DNA of 64,000 bases from Actinopolyspora xinjiangensis (GCF_900104475.1 NZ_FNJR01000016.1:49105-113104), one strand, 5' to 3'. Positions 50,130 through 59,143 are shown, counted from the stretch's first letter. The notes: generated by a model not told the origin, from the sequence alone. Made by a program: numbers and translations.

Positions 50130-51107
50130 TTGACCAGCGCTCAGCAACTACTGGAAATCCAGCAGGCACGATTCCGCCGGATGGACCCGGCGCTGCCGGA
50201 CGCCTATCCGCTACCGCGCGGCGGCGAACCGGTGATGGCCCGACTCGGGGACGGCGAGCCGGTCGCCGGGCTGACGGCCCACACGAGTCAGCCACCGGCG
50301 TCGCCGGCGAGCCTGTGGTCGACCAGGGAGACCTACGAACTGTTCCCGCTGCTGGGCGAGGCCCCGCGGGAGGGCATGGACGTCCTGTTGCACGCCTTCC
50401 GGCGGCAACTCGAGCGGCTACGAGCACCGGAATCGGATTCCTCGTGCCTGGTCACCTGGCCCAGCAGGGATGTCGGGGCGAGCCGCGCGCTGCTGGACCA
50501 CGGTTTCGTTCCGCTCTCGTGCCTGGCGATACGCACACCCGCCGTCACGATAGATACGGAACTGTCTGGTACCGTAAAAATGCGCCGGGCGGAACCCGCC
50601 GACGTGGACAGTGTCGTGGAGTTGGCGATGCTCGAGCTCGAGTACGCCAGCCTCGTCGGTGCCTCCGTCCCGCGCTCCGGAGCGGCCGACCTCAAACGCC
50701 ACGCCGTCAGGGTCCGGCTGCGCACGAAGAGCGGGCCGCGCGGCATCCGCCGCGGGGACGGCGCACCACAGGGCGACCCGGTCTGGTTGGCCGAGCGGAA
50801 CGGAAAGCCGGTCGGACTTGCCGAATGTGGCTGGGTCGACACCGACAACCACCACAGTGGACACCGGCTCGGCAACGGGCTCTGGGGTTACGTCAACTGC
50901 CTCTCGGTGCGCGAGGAAGAGCGGGGCATCGGCATCGGACGAGAACTGATGTCGCGGGTCCACGAGGACTTCGCCGCCGCGGGCGCGGTGGGCAGCTACC
51001 TCTACTACAACCCGGCGAACCCGTTGTCCCCGGTGTTCTGGCACCGCCAGGGCTACCGCCCCCTGTGGACGCTCTGGGAGATCCGACCGGCAACCGCGCT
51101 TCGCTGA
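50130..51107 (+). CDS. GNAT family N-acetyltransferase
   Basis: About 325 residues from TTG 50130, with AAGG seven bases upstream. The first ~140 residues form a weakly conserved half (VTWPSRDVGASRALLDHGFVPL). The second half is a typical GNAT domain beginning MRRAEPADVDSVVELAMLEL, with WLAERNGKPVGLAECGW, LSVREEERGIGIGRELMSRV (acetyl-CoA motif A) and SYLYYNPANPLSPVFWHRQG (motif B). The tandem arrangement resembles mycothiol-synthase-like double-GNAT proteins. The acceptor is unknown. The gene is followed within 45 bases by the degenerate ABC ATPase gene. Confidence 0.83.
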   Translation: MTSAQQLLEIQQARFRRMDPALPDAYPLPRGGEPVMARLGDGEPVAGLTAHTSQPPASPASLWSTRETYELFPLLGEAPREGMDVLLHAFRRQLERLRAPESDSSCLVTWPSRDVGASRALLDHGFVPLSCLAIRTPAVTIDTELSGTVKMRRAEPADVDSVVELAMLELEYASLVGASVPRSGAADLKRHAVRVRLRTKSGPRGIRRGDGAPQGDPVWLAERNGKPVGLAECGWVDTDNHHSGHRLGNGLWGYVNCLSVREEERGIGIGRELMSRVHEDFAAAGAVGSYLYYNPANPLSPVFWHRQGYRPLWTLWEIRPATALR

Positions 51108-51151
51108 GGCGTCGAGGGTGCCGGTCGCGGACGCGAAAGGCACACCGAGCC

Positions 51152-51835
51152 GTGGAGATCGTGGCAGTGGGCGCCGGGGTGACCGGGCCGCACGGGACAC
51201 TACTCGAACCGACCTCCCTTCGGGCACGCTCGGGGGAACTGCTGTTGGCGACCGGCCCGCCGAGATCGGGACGCACCGCACTCGCACTGCTTCTCGCGGG
51301 CCGGCTGCGCCCCGGCACGGGAACGGTGCTGCGAAACGGGAAACGCGACCCCACAGAGCTTCGCCGCACCGTGGCCGTAGTCGACGCCCCCGGCATCACC
51401 GAACCGGAAGGCAGCATCGAGCTGCGCGAGGTGATCGCCGAAGGACTCGGGATCGCCGGACGCCCCTTCGGCGCCAGAGCGGTAAGAACCTGGCTCGCCG
51501 AGCGCGGGCTGCGACAGCAGGCGGGGGTCAGGTTCGAACAGCTCGCCCCGCACTACCGCACCTGGGTGCTGCTGGACCTGGCTCGCGCGAGGCGCGAGGT
51601 CGAGACGCTGGTCCTGGACTGCCCGGACCGGCACGGCGGCGAGGCGTCACGTTGGCACGCCGTGGCCCGCGAGGCCGCGAACCACGGATACGCCGTAGTC
51701 GCGTTGTGCTCGCCGCACACCGCCGTGGAACTGGGCGAGGTACCGGCACGGATCGGCGAGCACAACGGCGTCTCCCCACCGGAAGAACAGGCCGAAACGA
51801 CCACGCCGTCAGTCGCCGACTCCGGCTCGTTGTGA
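51152..51835 (+). CDS. Degenerate ABC ATPase-like protein
   Basis: A 227-residue protein aligned with ABC ATPases but lacking the catalytic set. The P-loop reads GPPRSGRT (residues 35-42), so Arg41 replaces the invariant lysine. The signature LSGGQ is missing (FEQLAPHYRTWVLLDLARA stands in its place). Walker B reads TLVLDCPDR, with Cys157 where the catalytic Glu should be. It may bind but probably not hydrolyse ATP. It starts at GTG 51152 and ends ten bases before the YhgE/Pip membrane protein, so it is likely a structural partner of that protein. Confidence 0.7.
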   Translation: MEIVAVGAGVTGPHGTLLEPTSLRARSGELLLATGPPRSGRTALALLLAGRLRPGTGTVLRNGKRDPTELRRTVAVVDAPGITEPEGSIELREVIAEGLGIAGRPFGARAVRTWLAERGLRQQAGVRFEQLAPHYRTWVLLDLARARREVETLVLDCPDRHGGEASRWHAVAREAANHGYAVVALCSPHTAVELGEVPARIGEHNGVSPPEEQAETTTPSVADSGSL

Positions 51836-51845
51836 GGAAACCAGC

Positions 51846-53909
51846 ATGACCACGTTCCGCCTGGCACGAACCGAACTACGCCGGTTGACCTCCGGAAAGT
51901 TACCCAAACTGGCGCTGGTGGCGGTCACGCTCGTGCCACTGCTTTACGGCGCGATGTACATCTACGCCAACCTCAATCCCTACGATCGCTTCTCCTCCGT
52001 TCCCGCCGCTGTCGTCGTCGATGACGAGGGGGCCGACAAGGACGACGGCGGCAGGCTCACCGCGGGCGAGAAGGTCTACGACCGTCTCATCGAGTCCGGC
52101 GACTTCGACTGGCACCGGGTGAGCGAGCGGCGGGCCACCACCGGAGTCTCGGAAGGGGACTACGCGTTCGCGCTGATGATCCCCGAAGGATTCTCACGTG
52201 CGCTGCTCTCGCCCGGCGACTTCGACCCGGAGCAAGCGCGACTGCGGCTGGTGACCAACGACGCGAACAACTACCTGGTCGGCACAGTCGCCGACCGGGT
52301 GGCCACCAGGGTGAAGCAGTCCGTGGCCTCCGATGCCAGCAGCGACGCGGCTCGTGAACTGTTGCTGGGGCTGAGCACGGTGCACGACCGCACGGCGCAG
52401 GCCGCCGACGGGGCGGGAGACCTCGCTAACGGGGCCGGGGATCTCGATTCCGGGCTGGACGACGCCGCTCGGGGTGCCGAACAGTTGTCGTCGGGCACTC
52501 ACGAGCTAGTCACCTCGCAGCGGAAACTCGCCGACGGCGCCGCGAAGCTGGCCGAGGGTTCGGGCCAGGTCGCCGAGGGCAACAAGCGACTCCACGAGGG
52601 CTTGGGCGAGCTGCGCGAGAAGACGGCCGACCTACCCGCCAAGAGCGAACAACTCGCCGACGGCGCCGAACGGGTCGCCGAGGGCAACGCCGAGCTGGCC
52701 GCCACGGCCGAGCGTCTCGGCGGTTTCTCGCAACACGTCGTGGACAAGCTGGACGACGCCAACCAGAAGATCGCCGCCAAGCTGCGCGCGCTCGGCCTCG
52801 ACGAGCGGGAGATCGAGCGGATCACCAGCACGCTGGACGAGCTGAACCAGCCGGTCGACGACACCAACAAACGAATACAGCACGAGGTGAAACGCGTGAC
52901 CCGGCTCTCCGACGGCGCCGAACGCGTGGCGGAGGGGGCCCGTCAGCTCGCCGACCAGGCCCCGGAGATGACCAACGGGATCGACAAGCTCCACACCGCG
53001 TCGGGACGCGTCTCGAAGGGGGCTGACGAACTCGACCAGGGGATGGAAAAGCTGGCCGCGAACCAGCGACGAGCCGTCTCCGGAACCGAGCGGCTGGCCA
53101 CCGGTGCCGACGACCTCGCCGACGGAACGAGCCGACTCTCCAACGGGTCGGAGAAACTGGCCGACGGATCGACCGAGCTGGCCGGAAAGCTCAACAACGG
53201 GGTCGACGAGATCCCGAACCCGGACGACTCGGCCCGCGAGGCCACCGCCGAAACCATCGGCGACCCCGTCGCGGTGCGCGATCAGGCACAGACCAGCGCG
53301 GGCAGTTACGGGGCGGGACTGGCCCCGTACTTCATGGGACTGGCGCTGTGGATAGGCGGGTTCGTGCTGTTCCTGCTGATGCGGCCACTGTCCAACCGTG
53401 CGCTGGCGGGCGGGGTGGCCCCGTGGCGCATCGCGATCGGCGGGTGGCTGCCCGCCGCCGTGGTGGGAACCGTGCAGGCGGTGCTGCTCTACCTCGTCGT
53501 GACCTTCGGAGTGGGGATCTGGCCCGCCAAACCGGTGACGACGCTAGTCTTCCTGGTGCTGACCTCGCTGGCGTTCACGGCCGTGGTGCACTCGCTCAAC
53601 GCCGCTTTCGGGCCGCGCGGCAAGTTCCTGGCACTGGTTTTCCTGGTGCTGCAGCTGGTCAGCGCGGGCGGAACGTTCCCGTGGCAGACGACCCCGGAGG
53701 CGCTGCACCCGCTGCACCATGTGCTGCCGCTGAGCTACGTGGTGGACGGGCTACGGCAGCTGCTCTACGGCGGGCAGCTCGACAACGCGGCACACGCGGC
53801 GCTGGTGATGGGCAGCTATCTGCTGGGCGGACTGCTGCTGAGCACAGCCGCCGCGGCGCGGCAACGAGTGTGGACGGCCAAACGGCTCCGGCCGGAGCTG
53901 TCCCTCTGA
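51846..53909 (+). CDS. YhgE/Pip family membrane protein
   Basis: A 687-residue protein with one transmembrane helix near residues 19-40 (LALVAVTLVPLLYGAMYIYA). A large extracytoplasmic part follows, with heptad-like repeats of the xxGAxxLAxG type (GAGDLANGAGDLDSG, DGAAKLAEGSGQVAEG, DGTSRLSNGSEKLADG). About five C-terminal membrane segments of the ABC-2 permease fold end it. YhgE was first described as a phage-infection protein in Lactococcus; actinobacterial members are export or envelope proteins of unknown substrate. It is coupled to the degenerate ABC ATPase. A strong terminator follows. Confidence 0.9.
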   Translation: MTTFRLARTELRRLTSGKLPKLALVAVTLVPLLYGAMYIYANLNPYDRFSSVPAAVVVDDEGADKDDGGRLTAGEKVYDRLIESGDFDWHRVSERRATTGVSEGDYAFALMIPEGFSRALLSPGDFDPEQARLRLVTNDANNYLVGTVADRVATRVKQSVASDASSDAARELLLGLSTVHDRTAQAADGAGDLANGAGDLDSGLDDAARGAEQLSSGTHELVTSQRKLADGAAKLAEGSGQVAEGNKRLHEGLGELREKTADLPAKSEQLADGAERVAEGNAELAATAERLGGFSQHVVDKLDDANQKIAAKLRALGLDEREIERITSTLDELNQPVDDTNKRIQHEVKRVTRLSDGAERVAEGARQLADQAPEMTNGIDKLHTASGRVSKGADELDQGMEKLAANQRRAVSGTERLATGADDLADGTSRLSNGSEKLADGSTELAGKLNNGVDEIPNPDDSAREATAETIGDPVAVRDQAQTSAGSYGAGLAPYFMGLALWIGGFVLFLLMRPLSNRALAGGVAPWRIAIGGWLPAAVVGTVQAVLLYLVVTFGVGIWPAKPVTTLVFLVLTSLAFTAVVHSLNAAFGPRGKFLALVFLVLQLVSAGGTFPWQTTPEALHPLHHVLPLSYVVDGLRQLLYGGQLDNAAHAALVMGSYLLGGLLLSTAAAARQRVWTAKRLRPELSL

Positions 53910-53960
53910 GCGCGGAACGGAACGGTCGTGGATGGAACCGGCCGTCGAGCCGTGTTCCCA

Positions 53961-53998
53961 CCGCGGGCGGTGGCCCCTCGAGGGGCCACCGCCCGCGG
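53961..53998. terminator. Perfect 17-bp convergent terminator hairpin
   Basis: CCGCGGGCGGTGGCCCC (53961-53977), loop TCGA, exact complement 53982-53998. It lies between the YhgE/Pip stop (53909) and the VOC-protein stop (54002) and can end both transcripts. Confidence 0.85.
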
Positions 53999-54001
53999 GT
54001 G

Positions 54002-54409
54002 TCACTGTTCGGGGCCCATCTCGGGATCGTCGTAACGGGCGATCTCGATCAGGTTCCCGTCCGGGTCACGCAGGTACAGCGAGGTTATGGGCCCGTTGGT
54101 TCCGGTGCGAACCACGGGGCCCGCCTCGATCCGCACATCGTTGGCGCGGAGATGCTCCTGGACGTCCCCGAGCGCGTCGCCGGTGACCAGGCACAGATTC
54201 GCCGATCCGGGGACCGGGTGTGTGGCGGTGGGGTCCACCAGCTCGCTGGCGGCGTGCAGTTTGATGGTCTGCTGTCCGAAACGCACCGCGCGCCGTTCCT
54301 CCTGGAACGTCACGGGCTCCATACCGAGAATGTTCTCGTAGAAGTCCAACGCACGCTCGACATCGGCCACGGTAAGCACCAGGTGGTCCAGTCTGTCGAC
54401 GCTGATCAT
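54002..54409 (-). CDS. VOC (glyoxalase/bleomycin-resistance) family protein
   Basis: A 135-residue protein. ATG 54409 follows GAAGGAGGATC. The two beta-alpha-beta modules are RLDHLVLTVADVERALDFYE with metal-type His8, and ITSLYLRDPDGNLIEIARYD with the metal-type Glu near the end. IKLHAASELVDPTATHPVPG lies between. This is the small virulence-protein-like branch of VOC. It may be a metal-dependent isomerase, dioxygenase or resistance protein; the residues fit metal binding but do not choose a reaction. Confidence 0.85.
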   Translation of the reverse strand: MISVDRLDHLVLTVADVERALDFYENILGMEPVTFQEERRAVRFGQQTIKLHAASELVDPTATHPVPGSANLCLVTGDALGDVQEHLRANDVRIEAGPVVRTGTNGPITSLYLRDPDGNLIEIARYDDPEMGPEQ

Positions 54410-54713
54410 GATCCTCCTTCGCCGACGCCAGGCACACTCCCCCAACACCACGCGTCGACACCGCGGTTTCTCGTGTCGTCCAATTACGTCGGCTCCCCGG
54501 CGATTCGAATCCCCTGACCGAGTGAGGCAGGCGGAACCCCCGACGGAGCCGGTACCGCCGACGCATCGATGAATCCTGGGCAGCCTAACGGCAGCCGTTG
54601 ATCGCCGGAGCAGCAGGCTGGCACGGTTCAGCGCGCCTCAGGCAACACCGCGGGCGCCGGGGCCGCCTTCCCGCACCGGGGAACGGCCGACCCCGCGCCG
54701 GACTCCCCGACGC
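54410..54713. other. Intergenic between polA and the VOC gene, no gene seen
   Basis: About 300 bases in the direction polA to VOC. No family-like frame was found. A GATTCGAATCCCC stretch near 54500 recalls a tRNA T-arm, but neither strand has matching stems. Confidence 0.45.
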
Positions 54714-57404
54714 TCAGTGCGCCGCCGCGTCCCAGGAAACCCCGGTACCGACCGAGACCTCCAGCGGGACGTCGAGCTCGGCCGCCGAGCTCATCTGCCC
54801 GCGCACCAGGCGGTCCACGGCCTCCGTCTCGCCCTCGGCCACCTCGATGATCAATTCGTCGTGCACCTGCAACAACATGCGAGAGGCCAGCCCCTCCTCC
54901 GTCAGCGCGCGGTGCACACCGAGCATGGCCACCTTGATGATGTCGGCCGCGCTGCCCTGGATCGGTGCGTTGAGCGCCATGCGCTCGGCCATCTCGCGAC
55001 GCTGCCGATTGTCGCTGGTCAGGTCGGGAAGGTACCGGCGACGCCCCAGGATCGTGGAGGTGTAGCCGTCCTTGCGCGCGCGTTCGACGATCTCGTGCAG
55101 GTAGTCGCGCACCCGCCCGAACCGCGCGAAGTAGGCCTCCATCTGCTGCTTGGACTCCTCGTTGGAGATCTGCAGCTGTTGGGCCAACCCGTACGCGGAC
55201 AGCCCGTACGCCAAGCCGTAGGACATCGCCTTCACTCGGCGCCGCAGCTCGTGGTCGACCTCACCGATGGGAACCCCGAAGGCCTGCGCCGCGACGTAGT
55301 TGTGCAGGTCCTCACCGGTGCGGAAGGCCTCGATGAGCCCTTCGTCACCGGAGAGGTGCGCCATGATCCGCATCTCGATCTGGCTGTAGTCGGCCGTCAG
55401 CAGCGTCTCGTAGTCCTGCCCCACCACGAACACCTCGCGGATCCGACGCCCCTCGTCGGTACGGACCGGGATGTTCTGCAGGTTGGGTTCGGTCGACGAG
55501 AGCCGCCCGGTCGAGGCGATCATCTGGTTCAACGTGGTGTGGATTCTGCCGTCGGAGGTGACCGCCTTGTCCAGTCCTTCGACCGTGGTCTTGAGTTTGG
55601 TGGCGTCGCGATGCTCCAACAGGTGTCGCAGGAAAGGATGCTCCGTCTTCTCGTAGAGACCCTGCAACGCCTCGGCATCGGTGGTGTAGCCCGTCTTGGT
55701 GCGCTTGGTCTTGGGCATGCCCAGCTCGTCGAACAGCACTGTCTGCAGCTGTTTCGGCGAGCCGAGATTTATCTCCCTGCCGATCACGGCGTAGGCGTCC
55801 TCGGCGGCCTGCTTGACCCGTGCGGAGAACCGGGAGCCCAGTTCGCTCAGCCGGTCCCGGTCGACCGCGATCCCCGCCTCCTCCAGATCGGCCAGCACCA
55901 GCAACAGCGGCAGTTCCAGGTCAGTGAGCAAACCGTGGTTCTCGATGGCACGCAGCTGCTCGTCCAGCGCATCGGCGAGTTCCAGGACCGCCTTGGCGCG
56001 GGTCAGCTCGGCGGCAGCGGCGTTCTCCTTGACCTGTTGCTCGTCCTCGAGCAGCGAGAGCTGACCACCGCCGGTGGCCGGCTCCGCGTTCAGATCACGC
56101 TGCAGGTAACGCACCACCAGGTCGGGCAGGTCGAAGGAACGCTGGCCGGGGCGGACCAGGTAGGCGGCCAGCGCCGTGTCGCTGGTGAGCCCGGCGAGCG
56201 ACCAACCGCGCTCGCGGAGCGCGTGCAGCGCCGCCTTGACGTCGTGGGCCGCCTTGGGAACGCCGGAATCGGCCAGCCACTCCGCGAACGCGCTGTCGTC
56301 ATCCGAGGTCAGCGCCGCGGTGTCCACGTAGATCCCGGCACCGGAGGCACTGACCACGGCCACGCCCTCCAGATCACCACTGTTTTGCGCCCAGCGCCCG
56401 ACACAGGCCAGGCCCACACGCGAACCGTCGCGCGCGTGACGGTCCAGCCAGGAGCGCAGTTCACCCGGTTTCGCGATCCCCCCGGACACCTCGAACCCCT
56501 CGACGACCTCGGGCTCGGCCGTGGACAACGTGGCGAACAGCCGGTCCCGCAGTACACGGAACTCCAGGTCGTCGAACACTCGGTGCACCGCGTCCCGGTC
56601 CCACTGGCCCATCCGCAGGTCCTCGGGCGCGAACTCGAGCGAGACATCGGTGACCAGCTGGGTCAGTTGCCGGTTGAGCAGCACCTGGGCGATGTTGGCG
56701 CGCAGCTTCTCCCCTGCCTTGCCCTTGACCTCGTCGGCCCTGTCGACGAGGTCATCCAACGAGCCGAACTGCTGTATCCACTTGGTAACAGTTTTCTCCC
56801 CCACACCGTCGATCTTGGGGAGGTTGTCGGAAGGATCACCGCGCAGCGCGGCGAAGTCGGGGTACTGCACGGGGGTGAGTCCGTACTTCTCCTCGACCGC
56901 CTCAGGGGTGAAGCGGGTCATCTCGGAGACTCCCTTGCTGGGATAGAGCACGGTCACGTCCTGGCTCACCAGTTGCAGCACGTCCCGGTCGCCGGTACAG
57001 ATGCTGACCTCGAAACCGGCCTCGACGGCCTGGCTCGCCAGAGTCGCGACAACGTCGTCGGCCTCATAGTTCTCCCTGCTCAACACCGGTATGTTGAGGG
57101 CACCGAGCACTTCCTGGATCAGGCTCACCTGACCGCGGAACTCCTCGGGGGTGGCCCCCCGGTTGGCCTTGTAGTCGGGATAGGTCTCGGACCGGAAAGT
57201 CTGCCGCGACACGTCGAAAGCCACCCCGAGGTGCGTGGGCTGCTCGTCCCGTAGCAGGTTGATCAGCATCGAGGTGAAACCGTAGACCGCGTTGGTGTGC
57301 TGTCCGGTACCCGTTTGGAAGTTCTCCTTGGGCAATGCGTAGAACGCTCGGTAGGCCATGGAGTGGCCGTCGATCAGCAGCAGGCGTCGGTGCTCGGATG
57401 CCAT
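54714..57404 (-). CDS. polA: DNA polymerase I
   Basis: An 896-residue PolA from ATG 57404 (MASEHRRLLLIDGHSMAYR). Residues ~1-290 are the 5'-3' flap nuclease with its acidic sites (GVAFDVSRQTFRSE, NYEADDVVATLA). The middle domain keeps the proofreading fold but lacks the Asp/Glu metal ligands, as in mycobacterial PolI. The polymerase domain has motif A LLTADYSQIEMRIMAHLSGD, motif B RRRVKAMSYGLAYGLSAYGL and motif C LLQVHDELIIEVAE. It fills gaps in repair and removes RNA primers. A longer frame reaching 57806 is antisense to the thioesterase gene. TAGACT (57421-57416) lies eight bases before GTG 57407, so it may be leaderless. Confidence 0.97.
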   Translation of the reverse strand: MASEHRRLLLIDGHSMAYRAFYALPKENFQTGTGQHTNAVYGFTSMLINLLRDEQPTHLGVAFDVSRQTFRSETYPDYKANRGATPEEFRGQVSLIQEVLGALNIPVLSRENYEADDVVATLASQAVEAGFEVSICTGDRDVLQLVSQDVTVLYPSKGVSEMTRFTPEAVEEKYGLTPVQYPDFAALRGDPSDNLPKIDGVGEKTVTKWIQQFGSLDDLVDRADEVKGKAGEKLRANIAQVLLNRQLTQLVTDVSLEFAPEDLRMGQWDRDAVHRVFDDLEFRVLRDRLFATLSTAEPEVVEGFEVSGGIAKPGELRSWLDRHARDGSRVGLACVGRWAQNSGDLEGVAVVSASGAGIYVDTAALTSDDDSAFAEWLADSGVPKAAHDVKAALHALRERGWSLAGLTSDTALAAYLVRPGQRSFDLPDLVVRYLQRDLNAEPATGGGQLSLLEDEQQVKENAAAAELTRAKAVLELADALDEQLRAIENHGLLTDLELPLLLVLADLEEAGIAVDRDRLSELGSRFSARVKQAAEDAYAVIGREINLGSPKQLQTVLFDELGMPKTKRTKTGYTTDAEALQGLYEKTEHPFLRHLLEHRDATKLKTTVEGLDKAVTSDGRIHTTLNQMIASTGRLSSTEPNLQNIPVRTDEGRRIREVFVVGQDYETLLTADYSQIEMRIMAHLSGDEGLIEAFRTGEDLHNYVAAQAFGVPIGEVDHELRRRVKAMSYGLAYGLSAYGLAQQLQISNEESKQQMEAYFARFGRVRDYLHEIVERARKDGYTSTILGRRRYLPDLTSDNRQRREMAERMALNAPIQGSAADIIKVAMLGVHRALTEEGLASRMLLQVHDELIIEVAEGETEAVDRLVRGQMSSAAELDVPLEVSVGTGVSWDAAAH

Positions 57405-57467
57405 CACGGCATGCGAGTCTAGGCTTATCCCCCGACAAGGGTCGCGTGCAGGGCAGGAGTTTGAACA

Positions 57468-57917
57468 GTGACCGAAAACACGAATACCACGGCGCTGAAC
57501 GGCGCGGAAGACCTGGAAGCGGTATCGGCTGTCCCTGCCGAGGAACAACTCGGGCACCGGATGGGCATAACGGTGACCGAGTATGCCCCCGATCGTGTGG
57601 TCGGAACCATGCCGGTTGCAGGCAACCGCCAGCCGTACGGGCTGCTGCACGGGGGCGCCAACGCGGTGTTGGCCGAACAGCTCGGCTCCATCGCCGCGGC
57701 GCTGCACGCGGGCGCGGACCGAATCGCCGTGGGGCTGGAACTCTCGTGCACCCACCACCGCGCGGCCACCGAAGGAAGCGTCACCGGAGTGGCGACTCCG
57801 TTGCACCGGGGGCGCGGCACGGCCACGTTCGAGATCGTCATCACAGACGAGAACGACAAGCGTACCTGTTCGGCCCGGCTGACCTGCGTGCTGCGGGAGA
57901 AACCGCCGGCGAACTGA
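57468..57917 (+). CDS. PaaI/hot-dog fold acyl-CoA thioesterase
   Basis: A 149-residue hot-dog protein. The catalytic loop is NRQPYGLLHGGANAVLAEQLGS, with the HGG motif and downstream Glu; EYAPDRVVGTMPV and VTGVATPLHRGRGTATFEI complete the fold. It resembles the PaaI/YbdB/EntH thioesterases that hydrolyse aromatic or medium-chain acyl-CoA. GTG 57468 follows AGGAG. It is divergent from polA, with about 60 bases between. Confidence 0.9.
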   Translation: MTENTNTTALNGAEDLEAVSAVPAEEQLGHRMGITVTEYAPDRVVGTMPVAGNRQPYGLLHGGANAVLAEQLGSIAAALHAGADRIAVGLELSCTHHRAATEGSVTGVATPLHRGRGTATFEIVITDENDKRTCSARLTCVLREKPPAN

Positions 57918-58043
57918 ACAGCTGGCACGGAAAACGCTCCGCCGTGGTCCGGTAGTCGCCGACGTCGAGCCCAGCGACTTCCCGCTTCAGGAGAGGTCGC
58001 CTGGTCCGCCGTGAGGACCGGGCGACCGCGCCTCGGCCGGTAG

Positions 58044-58673
58044 CTACTCCGGTTGCTCCATGCTGTCGAGCACCGCCTGGGCCACCGCCTTCATGGTGGT
58101 TCGCCGGTCCATGGCGGTTCGCTGCAGCCAGCGGAACGACTCGGGCTCGGACATGTCGTGGTTGCTCATCAACAGGCCCTTGGCCCGCTCGATCGTCTTC
58201 CGCGACTCCAAGCGCTCGGAGAGGTTGGCCGCCTCGGCCTCCAGCGCCTGCACCTCGGTGAACCTGGAGACGGCGAGTTCGATGGCCGGAACCAGGTCCC
58301 GCTTGGCGAAGGGTTTGACCAGGTAGGCCATGGCTCCGGCGTCCTTGGCCCGCTCCACGAGGTCGCGCTGGCTGAATGCGGTGAGGATCACCACGGGGGC
58401 GATCCGCTCACCCGCGATGGAGGACGCGGCCTCGATGCCGTCCATCTTCGGCATCTTGACATCCAGGATCACCAGGTCGGGACGCAGCTCCTCCGCGAGA
58501 CGAACAGCCTCCTCACCGTCACCGGCCTCACCGACGACCTCATATCCCTCCTCACGAAGCATTTCCACCAGATCAAGCCTGATCAGCGCCTCGTCCTCGG
58601 CCACGAGTACGCGGTGCCGAGCAGCGTTCGACGCACTCGCCGCGTTCGGGTCCTCGGCAGCCGGCGTGGTCAC
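58044..58673 (-). CDS. pdtaR: ANTAR-type response regulator (PdtaR-like)
   Basis: A 209-residue protein. The receiver domain (residues ~20-140) has the acidic pair in VLVAEDEALIRLD, phosphoacceptor Asp71 in LVILDVKMPKMDG and the KPF lysine. The C-terminal ANTAR domain (LESRKTIERAKGLLMSNHDM and SFRWLQRTAMDRRTTMKAV) binds paired RNA hairpins to prevent termination. It matches mycobacterial PdtaR (Rv1626), partner of the PdtaS histidine kinase. GTG 58673 follows AGGAGGACCCG. No kinase gene is in the window. Two hairpins stand in its leader. Confidence 0.9.
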   Translation of the reverse strand: MTTPAAEDPNAASASNAARHRVLVAEDEALIRLDLVEMLREEGYEVVGEAGDGEEAVRLAEELRPDLVILDVKMPKMDGIEAASSIAGERIAPVVILTAFSQRDLVERAKDAGAMAYLVKPFAKRDLVPAIELAVSRFTEVQALEAEAANLSERLESRKTIERAKGLLMSNHDMSEPESFRWLQRTAMDRRTTMKAVAQAVLDSMEQPE

Positions 58674-58779
58674 CGGGTCCTCCTGGATGAGTCTCGGGTC
58701 TGCCGGTGCGGTCGCACCGGAGACTGCAGCTTATCGTCCTGCGCACTCCCTCCTGAGCGGCAGGGGCAGCGCTGGCCGG

Positions 58780-58869
58780 GCTCACCTCCCGGAGCGAACC
58801 CGGCCGGCGAGGTGAGCGCGGCACCGTTGTCGTGGCCCTGTCGGACGGCTGAGCCACGACAACGGTGCC
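58780..58869. repeat. Two tandem hairpins upstream of pdtaR
   Basis: GCTCACCTC (58780-58788) pairs exactly with GAGGTGAGC (58809-58817). Next, GGCACCGTTGTCGTGG (58820-58835) pairs exactly over 16 bases with 58854-58869, loop 18 bases. They lie in the 260-base gap between pdtaR and the tRNA gene. Tandem hairpins are what ANTAR proteins bind, so autoregulation is conceivable, but loop sequences were not checked against the ANTAR consensus. Confidence 0.55.
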
Positions 58870-58933
58870 TGAGGGGCGCACACCCCCACTGTCGAGGGAT
58901 GATCACCCCTGTCGTATGCTGTTCCCAACGGCG

Positions 58934-59007
58934 GCCCCCGTAGCCCAATCGGCAGAGGCGGCGGACTCAAAATCCGTGTAGTGTCCGTTCGAGTCGGACC
59001 GGGGGCA
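58934..59007 (+). tRNA. tRNA-Leu (CAA)
   Basis: A 74-base cloverleaf. The acceptor arm GCCCCCG (58934-58940) pairs with CGGGGGC (59000-59006), discriminator A59007. The D-arm GCC/GGC, the anticodon arm GCGGA-CTCAAAA-TCCGT with anticodon CAA, and the T-arm GTCCG-TTCGAGT-CGGAC follow. The variable region is short (GTAGT), unusual for leucine tRNAs, which mostly have a long arm. CCA is not encoded. Its 3' half is the attachment site of the downstream integrated element. Confidence 0.92.
58973..59007 (+). repeat. attL, the tRNA-Leu 3' end
   Basis: From the anticodon stem to the discriminator base. The same 35-base stretch recurs at 62586-62621 with a 16-base identical core GTGTCCGTTCGAGTCG. Integration would keep the tRNA intact at this end. 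Confidence 0.8.
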
Positions 59008-59143
59008 CCCTTCCTAGCAGCCGAAACCGGCCGCTGCGCTGGGGCGACGCGAGCAGCGGCCGATCACGGGATCTGCGACTGTGCCCGGCTCGGTGCGGAG
59101 CTGTGCGAGTGTTCGCGGCGAATACACGGCGAAGTTTTTCGCC

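Noticed and set aside
52390..53200. Repetitive DNA that might be a tandem repeat locus
   Set aside because: The repeats are imperfect at DNA level and are explained by the GAxxLAxG coiled-coil repeats of the YhgE/Pip protein.
54480..54530. tRNA T-arm-like GATTCGAATCCCC
   Set aside because: Neither strand can form matching T-stem, acceptor and anticodon arms around it.
54717..57254. 845-residue plus-strand open frame opposite polA
   Set aside because: Exact mirror of the polA coding frame; its composition is typical of an antisense shadow.
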